64,000 nt of DNA from Ardenticatenales bacterium. GTDB taxonomy: Bacteria > Chloroflexota > Anaerolineae > Promineifilales > Promineifilaceae. The translations under genes were made by a program, and so were the position numbers. This document shows positions 8,537 to 20,500 of the stretch, piece after piece (position 1 is the stretch's first letter; each line of letters starts with the position of its first letter). The stretch covers positions 992,001 to 1,056,000 of the forward strand of contig JACKBL010000001.1 of assembly GCA_020634515.1 (NCBI GenBank). The letters are read 5' to 3'. The notes under the pieces were generated by a model, which did no database searches, had not been told where the DNA came from, and saw only the letters and a list, made by a program, of their open reading frames with translations.

Positions 8537-11500
8537 TTATGGCAGGAACCACTCGATCAGCAGATCCAGAGCCGGCGCGCCAATGACATGGGTGCGCTGC
8601 TTGATGTCTACTTCGTCACCAAACAGTGCCCCTGTGAGCAGCGAGTCTTCGTGCAGTTCGATATGTCCGTCGAGAGCCAGGAACGTGCCTAGATAGACGC
8701 TGTTTTGGTGCAGGTGTACATGCCCTTCTGGGATGCGGAAGAGAATGTCGCTGGCCTGCCCGCTGGTCGTCATCTCGGTGTACTCTTGCAGGTCAATGTC
8801 CTTCTCTACGTCCACGACGATTGTGTGGCTGCCGCCAGAGAGGTCGAAGTGCAGAGTGACGTGCTTGGCGACTTCGATGGTTTCGAAGGCGTATTGGCCA
8901 TCGAGGAAGATGAGGGTGGCCCCTTCTTCTACCTTGAGTTTGTGGTATGCGCCGGGGGGCAGGGTTTGGGTGGCGTTCTTGGGGATGGTGATGTCGGTTG
9001 TGCCGGCATTTACCACCACTTGCACCAGCGTTAACGGCGGCATAACGGGCGGCGGCGCATCTTCCGTGATGACGCCATGGACCGCGGCCCCGTTGGCCAG
9101 CTTCACTTCCTCGCTGGCCGTCGCGTCGCCGGTAATCAGACTATCCTTCTTCAGATCAATGTCGTCGCCGGAGCGTACACTGCCGTTGACCACGCCGCGG
9201 TCGTGCAGAGTGACCTTGCCAGCGGCGGTGATGTCTCCATTCACTTCCGTGTCCTGGGCCAGGTCCACTTTGTCGTTGAAGCTGAAGATGTAGCCGTTGA
9301 TGACGGCGCGCTGTTTGATTTCCACCTTCTCCGCGCTGCCCACGTTGCAGTCAATCACTGTGTCTTCGTAGACGTGAACGCCGTGTTCGATGCCGGCATA
9401 CACGCAGAACTGCGCGAACCCATGTAGCACCGTCACCTGCAACGAATCGCTGCCTACGCCGCCGTGATTATCGGCCACCGTCACCGTCACCGTGTACGTG
9501 CCCAGGCTTAAGTATTGGCGTGCCAGATCGAAGTGCTTGTCCTCATCAAGTGGCAGCGGTTCCTCCCCATCGCCCAGGCCATAATCAACCGTGGCCGTCC
9601 ACTGATTCTGCCCCGGATCGGTGAAGGAGCCGGTCACTTGCAGCCATTGCCCTTCAAAGATTATCACATCCGGTCCCACGTCCACCGTCGGCGGCACGTT
9701 GGTGACCGTTACCGTCACCGTGGCCGTGGCGAAACCACCCTGACCGTCGCTGATGGTGTAGTCAAAGCTATCGCTGCCGACAAAGTCCGCGTCCGGCGTG
9801 TACCGGATAGTCTTATCCGGGTTGATGGTGGCGATGCCGTGGGCGGGGGTGGTCACGTCAATGACCATCAGCTCATCGCCGTCTTCGTCGCTGTCGTTGT
9901 CCAGCACAGCTACATTGACGGGGACGCTTTCCGTGGTTGTGGCTGTGTCATCCACGGCTACGGGGTCGCTGTTGCCGATGTTGCCCGTGATGGCCACGAG
10001 GAAGAAGTCGCTGCCGCAGTCGCCGCTTTCGTCGCAGACGCTCACGGTGACGGTGTAGGTGGCCCCGCTGATGTAGATGTGCGTGCCGCCAACGCTGCCG
10101 CTGCCCACGCCGTCGAGATCGTTGACCTCACCGGCCTCAACGGTGCCATCACCCCAATCAATTGTTGCGGCGTGGACGTCGTAGATGCCGGCATCCGTGA
10201 ACGTCGCCGGAGCCAATCCCACATTGTCGCCCGCGTCCGCCGTCTGGTTCGGGCCAGCCTCTACCACAGGCGGCAGATTCAGCACCGTCACCAGGAAGCT
10301 ATCCTGCGCGCACACCCCTGTCGGATCACAGACCGCGACCACCACGGGGTACGGGTTGTCGCTGGCGTAGGTGTATGAGCCGTACATCAGGGCTTGTGTG
10401 CCGCTGATGACCACCGTGGGCATGGTGGGCGTGATCACCTCATCCTGGTACTCCCAGAAGAGGGTGGCGCTGTAGCTGTCCAGTGGGTCGGGACCCGTGT
10501 AGAACGCGCCGCTGAGGCTGACGGTCTCGCTTTCATGGATGGTCTGATCCGGACCGGCTTCCACCGTCGGTGGCATCCGGCTTTCCGTTTGTGCCTGGTT
10601 GTTGTCCTCGCGCCGTTCGGGGATGGCGTTGGTGGGATCGACGCGGTCGTAGAGGGTGTAAGTGGGATCGGTGACGCCGGCGACGGAGTAGGTGAGGCGG
10701 GCGGTATGGCTCTGGCCCGCGGCCAGGGTTGGCACAGTCGCCGTTCCCACCAACTGCCCGCCGTTGTCCGGGTCGCCCAGGTAGAGGTCAATGGTGGTGG
10801 CGGGGGCGGCGGAAATGCCGGCATTCACCACAAACAACTCCGCCGTACGCTCCAGCGTGCCGCTGCTCAACACAAACGGCGGCGACATGACCAGGTCAGG
10901 CAGGTTGACACCATAGACGAAGTCGGTCGTCGCCGCGCTGCGCAGCCCGGCCTGTGCCAGCAACGCCTGCACGTCATGGTCGCCCGCGGCAAAGCCACTG
11001 CCCAGGTCGAACGTGACTGTCTGGAAGCCGCCGGCGAGGTCAACCGTTTGCGCTGCCGCAAACGCCCCGTCAACAGACAGGGTTAACTCGCCCGCGCCTG
11101 GCTGCAAGGCGTACAACGTCACCGTTGCCAGCACCGATTCGCCTGCGTCGTAGACGGCCTTATCGGTAACGACGCCCACGAGAATGGCCTGCCCCGCGTC
11201 GCACGCTTCCGCGCCCACCGCGTAGTACAGGTCATCCGCCGCCAGGTGTAGCAGCTCGTAGCTGATGCGATGAACGCCGCTCTGGTCGCTGACGGGCGTG
11301 AAGGGAACTGTGATCATATTGGCGGGCTGGGCCTCCAGGCTGATCGTCTCTTCCGCCAGTTGCGATTTTGTGCCGTCCGGCTGCTCCAACCAGACGCGCA
11401 GCAGCCCCGTGACTGCTTCGTCGGAGGCAATGGTCAGGTGGAGCCGGTTGGCCGCGCCATCCTCGCAGGTGGGCGTGTCCAGGCTGGCATCGACCACACG

Positions 11501-14500
11501 CACTTCGGCGGCGGCTACGTCGAACGGGGTGCGCAGCGTTTCGTTCTCATGCAGGCAGTTGCAGTCTTGTGGGATGCTGTCAATGCTGTACGTGCCGCGT
11601 ACGATCTCCAGCGGCAGGGTGAAGGTGAACGTGGTGTCGTGGCCGGGGAGGGGGATGATGCCGGCAAATCCAGGAGCCGTCACATCCAATTGCCCCGTGG
11701 CCGTGGTCACCACCGTCGCCATCACGGTCTCGCCCGGTTCATACACCTGCTTATCCGTGAAGATGGACACGTCAGGGTACAACTGGGGCAGGTAGATGGT
11801 GTTCAGATGGATGCTGGCGTCGGAGGCTTCGGCGTAGATGCCGTAGAACACTTTCTCGTCGCCGAGGAAAGAGACCGGGACGCTGAAGGTGAGATTGGTG
11901 CTGCCCAATGCCGGCAACGCAAACGACTGCCGCTCACTGTAATCATTGAACCGCACCAGCGCGTACAGCGGTATCGTAGCCCGGTCCGCCAGTTCGCTCA
12001 CGTGCAGCGTCAACTGCGCCGTCTCTCCCTCATAGTAGCCTACTTTATCCAGCGAAGGCGTCACACCAATGTCAATCCCCTCCACCGTCAACAGAAGGAC
12101 ACCCGGCTCGTCGTTGAATGTGTACGGGGCGGGATACACCTTGGCTTCGATGTCTGGGGGCACGAAGAAGGTGAAGTTGACCGTGCCCTCCTGGTCGCCG
12201 GCCAGCCAGAACTGCTGGACTTCGTCCACATAATCGCTGAAGACGAAACTCATGGTCCCCTGGCCGGCGGCGGCTCCCTGGTTGGCGACGCCAAACGTCA
12301 TCGTCACCGTCGTGCTGACGGGCAGCGTCAGATTAGTAGGCAGGCTGGTGAGTACGAGGTCAGGCCCCGTCACCGTGAGGGTGACGTCCGCCTGGTCCAC
12401 CTCGTTCCCCGCCTGATCCAGCAGGCGCAGGTGCGCCGGGTAATCGCCCGCCTGGGCGGCGCTGACGTCCACGGGCAGCGGCAGGTCCACGCTGCCGCCA
12501 GAAGCCAGGCCGACCACCGGGGCGCTGGCGGCGAAGAAGTCCGTCTGCAAGGTCACCTGGCCGTCGAACGTTTCCAGACCCGTGTTGCTCACGGTGGCCG
12601 TGACGGGCACGGTGGCCGCGGCGGCAAGCCCGGCCACGGCATCCAGGTGCGCTTCCCGCTGCGTGACGACGAGGAAATCCACCACGCCGTTGTCAAAGGG
12701 CATCGCAAACTGGATGGTGTAGGTGTCCGCGGGCAGGTAGCCGAAGGGCAACAGCCCTGCCTGGCTCTCGCCCACGGGCAGGTCCGTGGGAATGACGAGG
12801 ATGGCGACGTCCGCGCCGTCGCTGTTTTGCAGCGTGAACGTGGCGTCGAAAGCGGTGGGCAGGATGCCTGTGTTGGTGAGTTGGTAGGGAACGTTCACCT
12901 GGCCCACGGGGTAGACGGATTGCGGCGTGACGGCAATCGTGGCCGCTTCGCCGAAGAGGACGGTTGTCGTCAGGGTGTCGTTGCGGTCGCCGGTGAGCGG
13001 GGCGCTGATGAGGGTGTCCTGGGTGATGCTGAGGCTGCCTTCCAGGCGGGCGACCTGCCCGGGGGTGAGGGCGAAGGTGCTGCTGTTGGTGACGTTGGCG
13101 ATGGCGGCTGTGACGTATGCCGGCACGACGCCCGTATTCGTCAGCGTCAGCGTCGCCGAGAACGGCGCGCGTCCGGCCACCGCGGGCGCGGCCAACTGCG
13201 CCACCACCTGCGGCTCCGCCACTGTCACCGTCTTGAACACTGCCCGTCCATTGGCCGTGGCCGCCAGATTGAAGTTGGTGGAACTAAGCGGCGCTGTCGC
13301 CGTCAGGACCACTTGATACGCATACCCCTGGCCCGGCGAGAGAGAAAGCGCCTGCGACAACAGCAAGTCGCTATCATGGTACAGGCGCAGCACCATGTCT
13401 TCTACCAGGGCGCTGGTGTTGGTGACGTTGCCGCTCATCTGGATCGTGTCGCCCGGACGGTAGATGTCCTGGTCCGTGTCCAGGGTGAGGGCGGTGGTGG
13501 CATCGTAGAGATAGAACGGGTACTGGTCCTGGTCCAGAAGCTGCCCCGTTTCCGCGAAGACGCGCCCATCCAGCTTCAGGCGACCACTGACGTTCAGCGG
13601 TCCCGCCAGGCGAGTGACGTCCAGAGTGTTGGTGGTGGTGACGGGGACGGTCTCTTCCCAGAGGACGAAACCACAACCATCCGCGTAGGGCAGCGGTTGC
13701 CGGCAGAATCCGCCCGCAATGGAGGCGAAGATTTCCGGCAAGTCCGCGGAACTGGGCGCGTAGTAGAAGTCTTGCGGCGAAGAAGCAATCGCCTGCATCA
13801 AGGCGGTGTCCACCCCCGATCCCAGGCCGATGGTGACGATGTGCGTGCCCGCGGCCTTGGCGTTGTTGGCGGCGTTGATCGGATCCTGCCCCGCGTTGTT
13901 ATAACCGTCGGAGAGCAAGATCATCACGGGAGCGACGGACGGGTCTGCGTTGGCTGCCAACTCTGCCTGTCCCACGGCCAGGCCATCACCGATGGCCGTG
14001 GAGCCACTGGCAACCAGAGCGTTAATCGCCGCTTTCACGGCATCGCCATCCTGGGTGAGTGGATAGTTGAGCGAGGCAGTGGTGGCAAAGGAAGCCAGTC
14101 CCACCTGGTCAATATCCAGGTTCATCAGGTCGACAAAGGTGATGGCTGCGGCTTTGGCGTCAATGATCGGTTGGCCGCCCATGGAACCGGACCGGTCAAT
14201 CACCAGCATCACATTCAGCGGCTGTACCTGCTGTGGGTCGCAGATTTGCGGTGGCGGCGGCTCTTCGATGATGGGCGTGTAGTGCAGGGCCAGGCCATCC
14301 ACAATCACGCCTGCCTGGTTGTACACGGTCTGTGTCGCTTTCGTGCCGTTGATGTTTTCCACGCCGACGGTGGCGCTGTTGGTGGCTGTCACATCCTCGT
14401 ATTGCAAGGTGAAGGTGTTATCCGCGCCATCCAGGAGAATCTGGAACGTTTCCGGCGAGGCGGTGCTGCAGCAGTGCGTCACCTTCTCCCACTGCACGAC

Positions 14501-17500
14501 GTACAGCGTGGGGCTAATCTGGCGCGTGTAAATCTGGCCATAGTTGCCGCCAATCGGATACAGGTCGTCCCACAGGCCGTAGATGGCGTTGTTCGGGGTG
14601 TTCGGGTTGGGCAGCGCGCCGTTGGCGTTGTGCGTGAAGCCGTTGCCGAAGCTGACGAAGCCGTTGGAGCCGACGTACATCTGTGTGTAAGGCGTGCCAT
14701 ACAGCTCGAAGGGGAAGCCCAGGTCTACCTGCGTGAAGGTGTTATCGGCCAGGGCGACCACGTTTGTGCCGGCAGGCGGGGCCACATCCTGCCACGTAAT
14801 CGGAACGGTTGCCGTCAGGTACGTGGGTACGGTAATCGCCTGCGTAAACGGCGTTAGCCTGTACGCCAGCCCATCCACGATCACGCCTGCCTGGTTGTAG
14901 ACAAGCTGCGTGCCGTAGTTGCCAATTTCATTCTCCACCCCCACCGTGGCGCTGCTGGTGGCCGTCACGTCCTCATATTGCAGCGTAATGGAGTTGTCCG
15001 CGCCATCCAGGAGTATCTGGAACGTTTCTGGCGACGAGGTGCTACAGCAGTGCGTTACCTTCTCCCACTGCACCACGTACAGCGTGGGGCTGATTTGGCG
15101 CGTATACACTGCCCCGTACAGTCCGCCAATGGGGTAGAGATCGTCCCAGAGGCCGTAAATGGCGTTGTTGGGCGTACTCAGGTTGGGGATAACTCCATTG
15201 GCATAGTTGGTGTAGCCCGTGCCAAAGCTGACGAACCCGTTTGAGCCGACGTACATCTGGTTGTAGGTGTTGCCATAGAAGTCAAACGGGAAGCCCAGAT
15301 TCACCTGCGAATAGGTGTCATTGCTCACGGCCACCACCTGTGTATCGTCCGAGGGGGCGATCTCCTGCCAGGTGATAGGCATGCTGCTTTGGATGTAGGA
15401 AGGAATGGTGATGTACTGGGTGACGGGGGCCAGTTTGAACGCCGCACCATCGACGATGATGCCGCTCTGGTTGTAGGACAACTGCGTTGCTTTTGTGCCC
15501 GTGTTGTTTTCCACGCCGACGGTGGCGCTGTTGACGTAGGTCACGTCCTGGTATTGCAGCAAGATGGAGTTGTCCGTGCCGTCCAACACAATCTGGAACG
15601 TTTCCGGCTGGGTGCTGCTGCAACAGTGGGTGACGCCATCGTACTGCACCACGTACATCGTGGGACTGATCTGGCGTGTGTAAATGACGCCGTAAGCGCC
15701 GCCGATGGGGTAGAGGTAGTCCCAGAGGCCGTAGATGGCGTTGTTTGGCGTGCCCGTAGAGGGGATAGCGCCGTTGCCGCTGTTGGTGTAGCCCGCGCCA
15801 AAGCTGACGAAGCCGTTGGAGGCCACGTACATCTGGTCGTAGCTGTTGCCATAGAAGTCAAACGGGAAGCCCAGGTCTACCTGCGTGTAGGTGTTTGTGC
15901 CTACGGACACCACGTTGGTGTCGTCGGGCGGGGCGATTTCCGTCCAGGCCAGAGGCGGGCTGCTCTGGATGTAGGAGGGAATGGTGATGTATTGGGTGAC
16001 GGGAGCCAGTTTGAACGCCGCGCCATCAACGATGATGCCGCTCTGGTTGTAGGACAACTGCGTTGCTTTCGTACCCGTGTCATTCTCCACGCCGACGGTG
16101 GCGCTGTTGACATAGGTCACATCCTGGTATTGCAGTGTGATGGAGTCATCGGAGCCGTCGAGGACGATCTGGAACGTCTCCGGTTGGCTGTCGTTGCAGC
16201 AGTGGACGACGCCATCGTACTGCACCACGTAGACCGTGGGACTGATCTGGCGCGTGTAGATCGCGCCATAGGTTCCCCCAATGGGATAGAGATAATCCCA
16301 GAGGCCGTAAATCGCATTGTTTGGCGTGCCCGTGTAGGGGATAGTGCCGTTGCCGCTGTTGGTGTAGCCCGCGCCAAAGCTGACGAAGCCGTTAGAGGCC
16401 ACGTACATCTGGTCGTAGGTGTTGCCATAGAATTTGAAGGGGAAGCCCAGGTCCACCGGTGTGGTGTTGTTGTACCCCATGGCCACTACGTGTGTGCCAT
16501 CGGGCGGGGCGACGTCTGTCCAACTGATGGGTACGCTGGAGAGCAGGTAAGAGGTGACGGTGACGGTTTGGGTGACGGGCATCAGTTTGTAGGCCGCGCC
16601 ATCCGTGATCACGGCGGTGAGCATCAGCGGGGCCGCTGCGCCGCCGCCGCCGCCAAAGCCGCCGTCCGCCAATTGCGTGGCGACGGTTCCGCTGGCGTTT
16701 TCCACGCCGACGGTGGCGTACTGGGGCAGGGTAAGCTGGAGATATTGCAGGGTGATGGAGTTGTCGGAGCCATCGAGGATGATCTGGAAGGTCTCCGGCT
16801 CTCCCAGGCCACAGCAGTGCGCCGACTCCTGCCATTGGATGATGGTGTGCGTGGCGTCTACTTGCTCCGCGTAGACGTTGCCGTAGTCGCCGCCGACGGG
16901 GTAGAGGTCGGTCCACAGACCGTAGATGGCATTGTTCGGCTCGTAGGGGGAGGGGATGGGTTCGTTGTAATACTCGTAGTAGCCGTTGCCGAAGCTGACG
17001 TAGCCATTGGAGCCGACGTAGAGGTCGGTGTAGGTGTTGCCGTAAAACTCGAAGGGGAAACCGATGTTGAACAGGGTGTAGGTGTCGTCTCCTTCGGCGA
17101 CGATGGCCCCGGTGGCGGAGATGTCCTGCCAGTTCATGGTAACGTCGGCGCTGTCGTAGTTGAACTGCTCCACAAGCTGGGGCACGGGCTGGAACTGTAG
17201 GGCGAGGCCGTTGGTGATGACGCCCGTTTGCGTGATGTTGTGTTGGATGGCCAGGCTGCCGGTGTTGTTTTCCACGCCTACGACGGCGAAATCAGGGGCG
17301 GTGACTTCCAGGTATTGCAGGGTGACGGTGTTGTCGCTGCCGTCGAGGATGATCTGGAAGGTTTCGGGCGTGCCGGCATTACAGCAGTGTGTGACGCCTT
17401 CCCATTGGACGATCATGCGGGTGGGGCTGATTTGTTGCGTGAAGATTGTGCCGGCATCTCCGCCCACCGGATACAAGTCATCCCACAACGCATAAATCGC

Positions 17501-20500
17501 GTTGTTGGGGAAATTCGGGTTTGGCAGCGGCTCATTGTACGGATTCGAGTAGTACGGCGGGTCAAACGTAATGTACCCATTGCTGTCCACGTACATCTCC
17601 GTGTACGTGTTGCCAAAAAACTCGAACGGGAAGCCGATGTCCACCAGGCTATACGTATCATTGTCCGCGGCCACCACCGTACCGCCCGCGGCAATATCCA
17701 CCCAATCCATGGCTACCGGCGTGCTGTCGTAGACGGCGTCTTCAATCACCTGCTCCTGTGGCGCGAAGTGAATGGCCGTGCCATCCGTGATGATCCCATC
17801 CTGGTTGTATGCCACCTGAATGCCATAGTAACCGGTGGCATTCTCCACACCCACGGTGGCACTGCTCGTGTAGGACACATCCAGGTATTGCAGCGTGATG
17901 CTGTGGTCACTGCCATCCAGCAGCACCTGGAACGTCTCCGGGAAACTGGGGTCGCAACAGTGCGCGACCCGCTCCCATTGCACAATCGTCAGCGTGGGGC
18001 TGATCTGTTGCACGTAGACGACGCCATAATCGCCGCCAATGGGGTAGAGATCATCCCAGAGGGCATAGATGGCGTTATTCGGATAACTCACGCTGGGGAT
18101 GGGACCATTGCTACTGTAATTGTAGGAAGAGCCAAACGTGATGTACCCGTTGGAATTGACGTACATCTGTGTGTAGCTATTGCCGTAGAATTCAAAGGGG
18201 AAGCCGATGTCCACCAACGTGGATGTGTCATTAGCGACGGACACAACCGTGCCTTCCGCGGCGATGTCCACCCAGTTCAGGGGGACCGCGGTGTTGTTGT
18301 AGTTGACGTCGGGGATGGACTCTTGCTGTGGCGCGAAGTGAATGGCCGTGCCATCGGTGATCACGCCGTCCTGGTTATAAACAACCTGGATGCCGTAGTA
18401 GCCGTTGGCATTTTCCACGCCGACGGTGGCGCTGCCCGTGTAGGATACATCCAGATATTGCAGCGTGATGCTGTTGTCCGAGCCGTCCAGCAGCACCTGG
18501 AACGTTTCCGGCGAGCCGGTGTTGCAGCAGTGCATCACTCGTTCCCACTGCACGACGGTGAGCGTGGGGCTGATCTGCTGCACGTATACGTTGCCGTAGT
18601 CGCCGCCGATGGGGTAGAGGTCATCCCAGAGGGCATAAATGGCATTGTTCGGATTGCTCACGCTGGGGATTGGCCCGTTGCTGCCTGTGTTATAGGAGGA
18701 GCCAAACATGATGTACCCATCGGAGTTCACGTACATCTGCGAATAGGTGTTGCCATAGAACGTGAAGGGGAAACCGATGTTTACCAGCGTGGATGTGTTG
18801 TTGGAGACGGAGACGACCATGCCGTCCCCGGCTATGTCCACCCAGTTGAGGGGCACATTCGTGGCGTCGTACATGATTTGATCGACAACTGTCTGCCCCG
18901 GATTCAGCTTAAAGGCCACATTGTCGTCAATCACGCCCGCTTCGTTGTAAGCGATCTGCACGCCGAGGGAGCCGGTGATGTCTTCTACGCCTACCGTGGC
19001 GCTGTTCGTGAGGGTCACGTCCAGATACTGCAAGGTGATGCTGTTATCGCTGCCGTCCAGGATGATCTGGAAGGTTTCCGGGGAACTGGTGTTGCAGCAG
19101 TGGCTCACCTCTTGCCACTGCACCACCGTGCGCGTGGCGTCGATTTGCTGCACAAACACGCTGCCGTAATCGCCGCCAATGGGGTAGAGGTCATCCCAAA
19201 GGGCGTAAATGGCGTTGTTTGGCGTTGCCAGGCTGGGGATGGGGCCGTTGGCGTAGTTGGTGTAGCCCGCGCCAAAGCTGATGAAGCCGTTGGAGCTGAC
19301 GTACATTTGCGTGTAGGTGTTGTCATAGAATGTGAACGGGAAGCCAATGTCCACCAGCGTGTAGGTGTCGTTGGACGGGGCCACGACTGCGCCGCCGGCG
19401 GCAATGTCAATCCAGTCAATGGGCACGACCTGGCTCTCGTAGGAAGGCTCCGGTAGCGAGGTGTCTGCCGTGCCGTTGCTGCTGTTGTCGGAGCAAATGC
19501 GCAGGCTGAGGTCTTCGCCCGTGAGCGCGCCCGAATTCATGAGAATCTGGGCCATGGTGGTGATGGCATCGGTGCTGAAGTAGGCGGGCTGCTCTGTTTG
19601 CACAAAGAGGGAAGCGGAGACGCCATCCACATGAATGCCGGCTTGCTGCTGCACCGCTGCGCCCGTGGCCCCGTTCTGCCCGTTAACGTTCAGGTAATAG
19701 GTGCCCGAGGCCGCACCCGCCGGAATGGGCAGGGTGACGGTACTGATCTGACCGGCGAGTACCGTGACCGTGACCGTGTCCGTAACAACGGAGATGTCGT
19801 ACTGGTCCACGAGGTTCATCGTTGCCGTCACCGGCGCGTCTACGCCGCCCAGGTTGCGGAATTCGATGGGGATGGCCGCGCCCGCCGGGAAATCTGTTTG
19901 TGGCACGAAAGCGGTCACCCGCGAAGGTGGCACGAGGAAGCGGTTGGTATCCGTGACGACGTCCGCGAGGGCCACGGAGAGGTCCGCGGCATGATAGCCG
20001 GGGCCGAGCGTGGGCGTCAGCGGCAGGGCGAAGGTCAGTGCTGCCGTCTGTCCGGTGGCGAGGGGGAGTGTCTGGACATGGGTGTAACCCAAATCGGGAA
20101 TGGAGAGGGTGAGCAATGGCGTGAGGTCGAAGTCGCTGTTGCCCAGGGTGACGGTAAGTCCGAGGGTCTGGCGTACTTTGTAGCTGGCCTGGTCAAAGGC
20201 GAGATTGGTGGCGATGGCAACCTGGCGCGTTTCGGTCCAGGCGCGTTCGCTGTATTGGTCGGCGGCGGTGAAGTCGAAGCGGTAGCTGCCGTATTGTGCG
20301 GGCAGGCCGGTCAAGTCGTAGTCAATGGTCACGTTGTCGCCGGCAGCCAGGTTGTAGGTTTGCGCGGGGAGGGTGGTGGTAATGCCGGCAGGATCCGTCA
20401 CCACTCCATTCAGCACACCGGCCAACGGCAGGTAGGCATGGGGATTGGCAACCGTGACACGCAGGGGATCGGCGGCGGTGGGCGGGAGCGCCGCGGGCAG

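Noticed and set aside
11270..14857. Long plus-strand open frame of 1195 codons
   Set aside because: It is antisense to the giant gene, has His/Arg/Gly/Val-rich low-complexity translation without domain pattern, and arises from the high GC and repeat structure of the real gene.
15389..19456. Further long plus-strand frames (603 and 742 codons)
   Set aside because: They are the antisense of the nine-repeat array. Their own periodicity follows that of the array, and the minus-strand protein has clear motifs.
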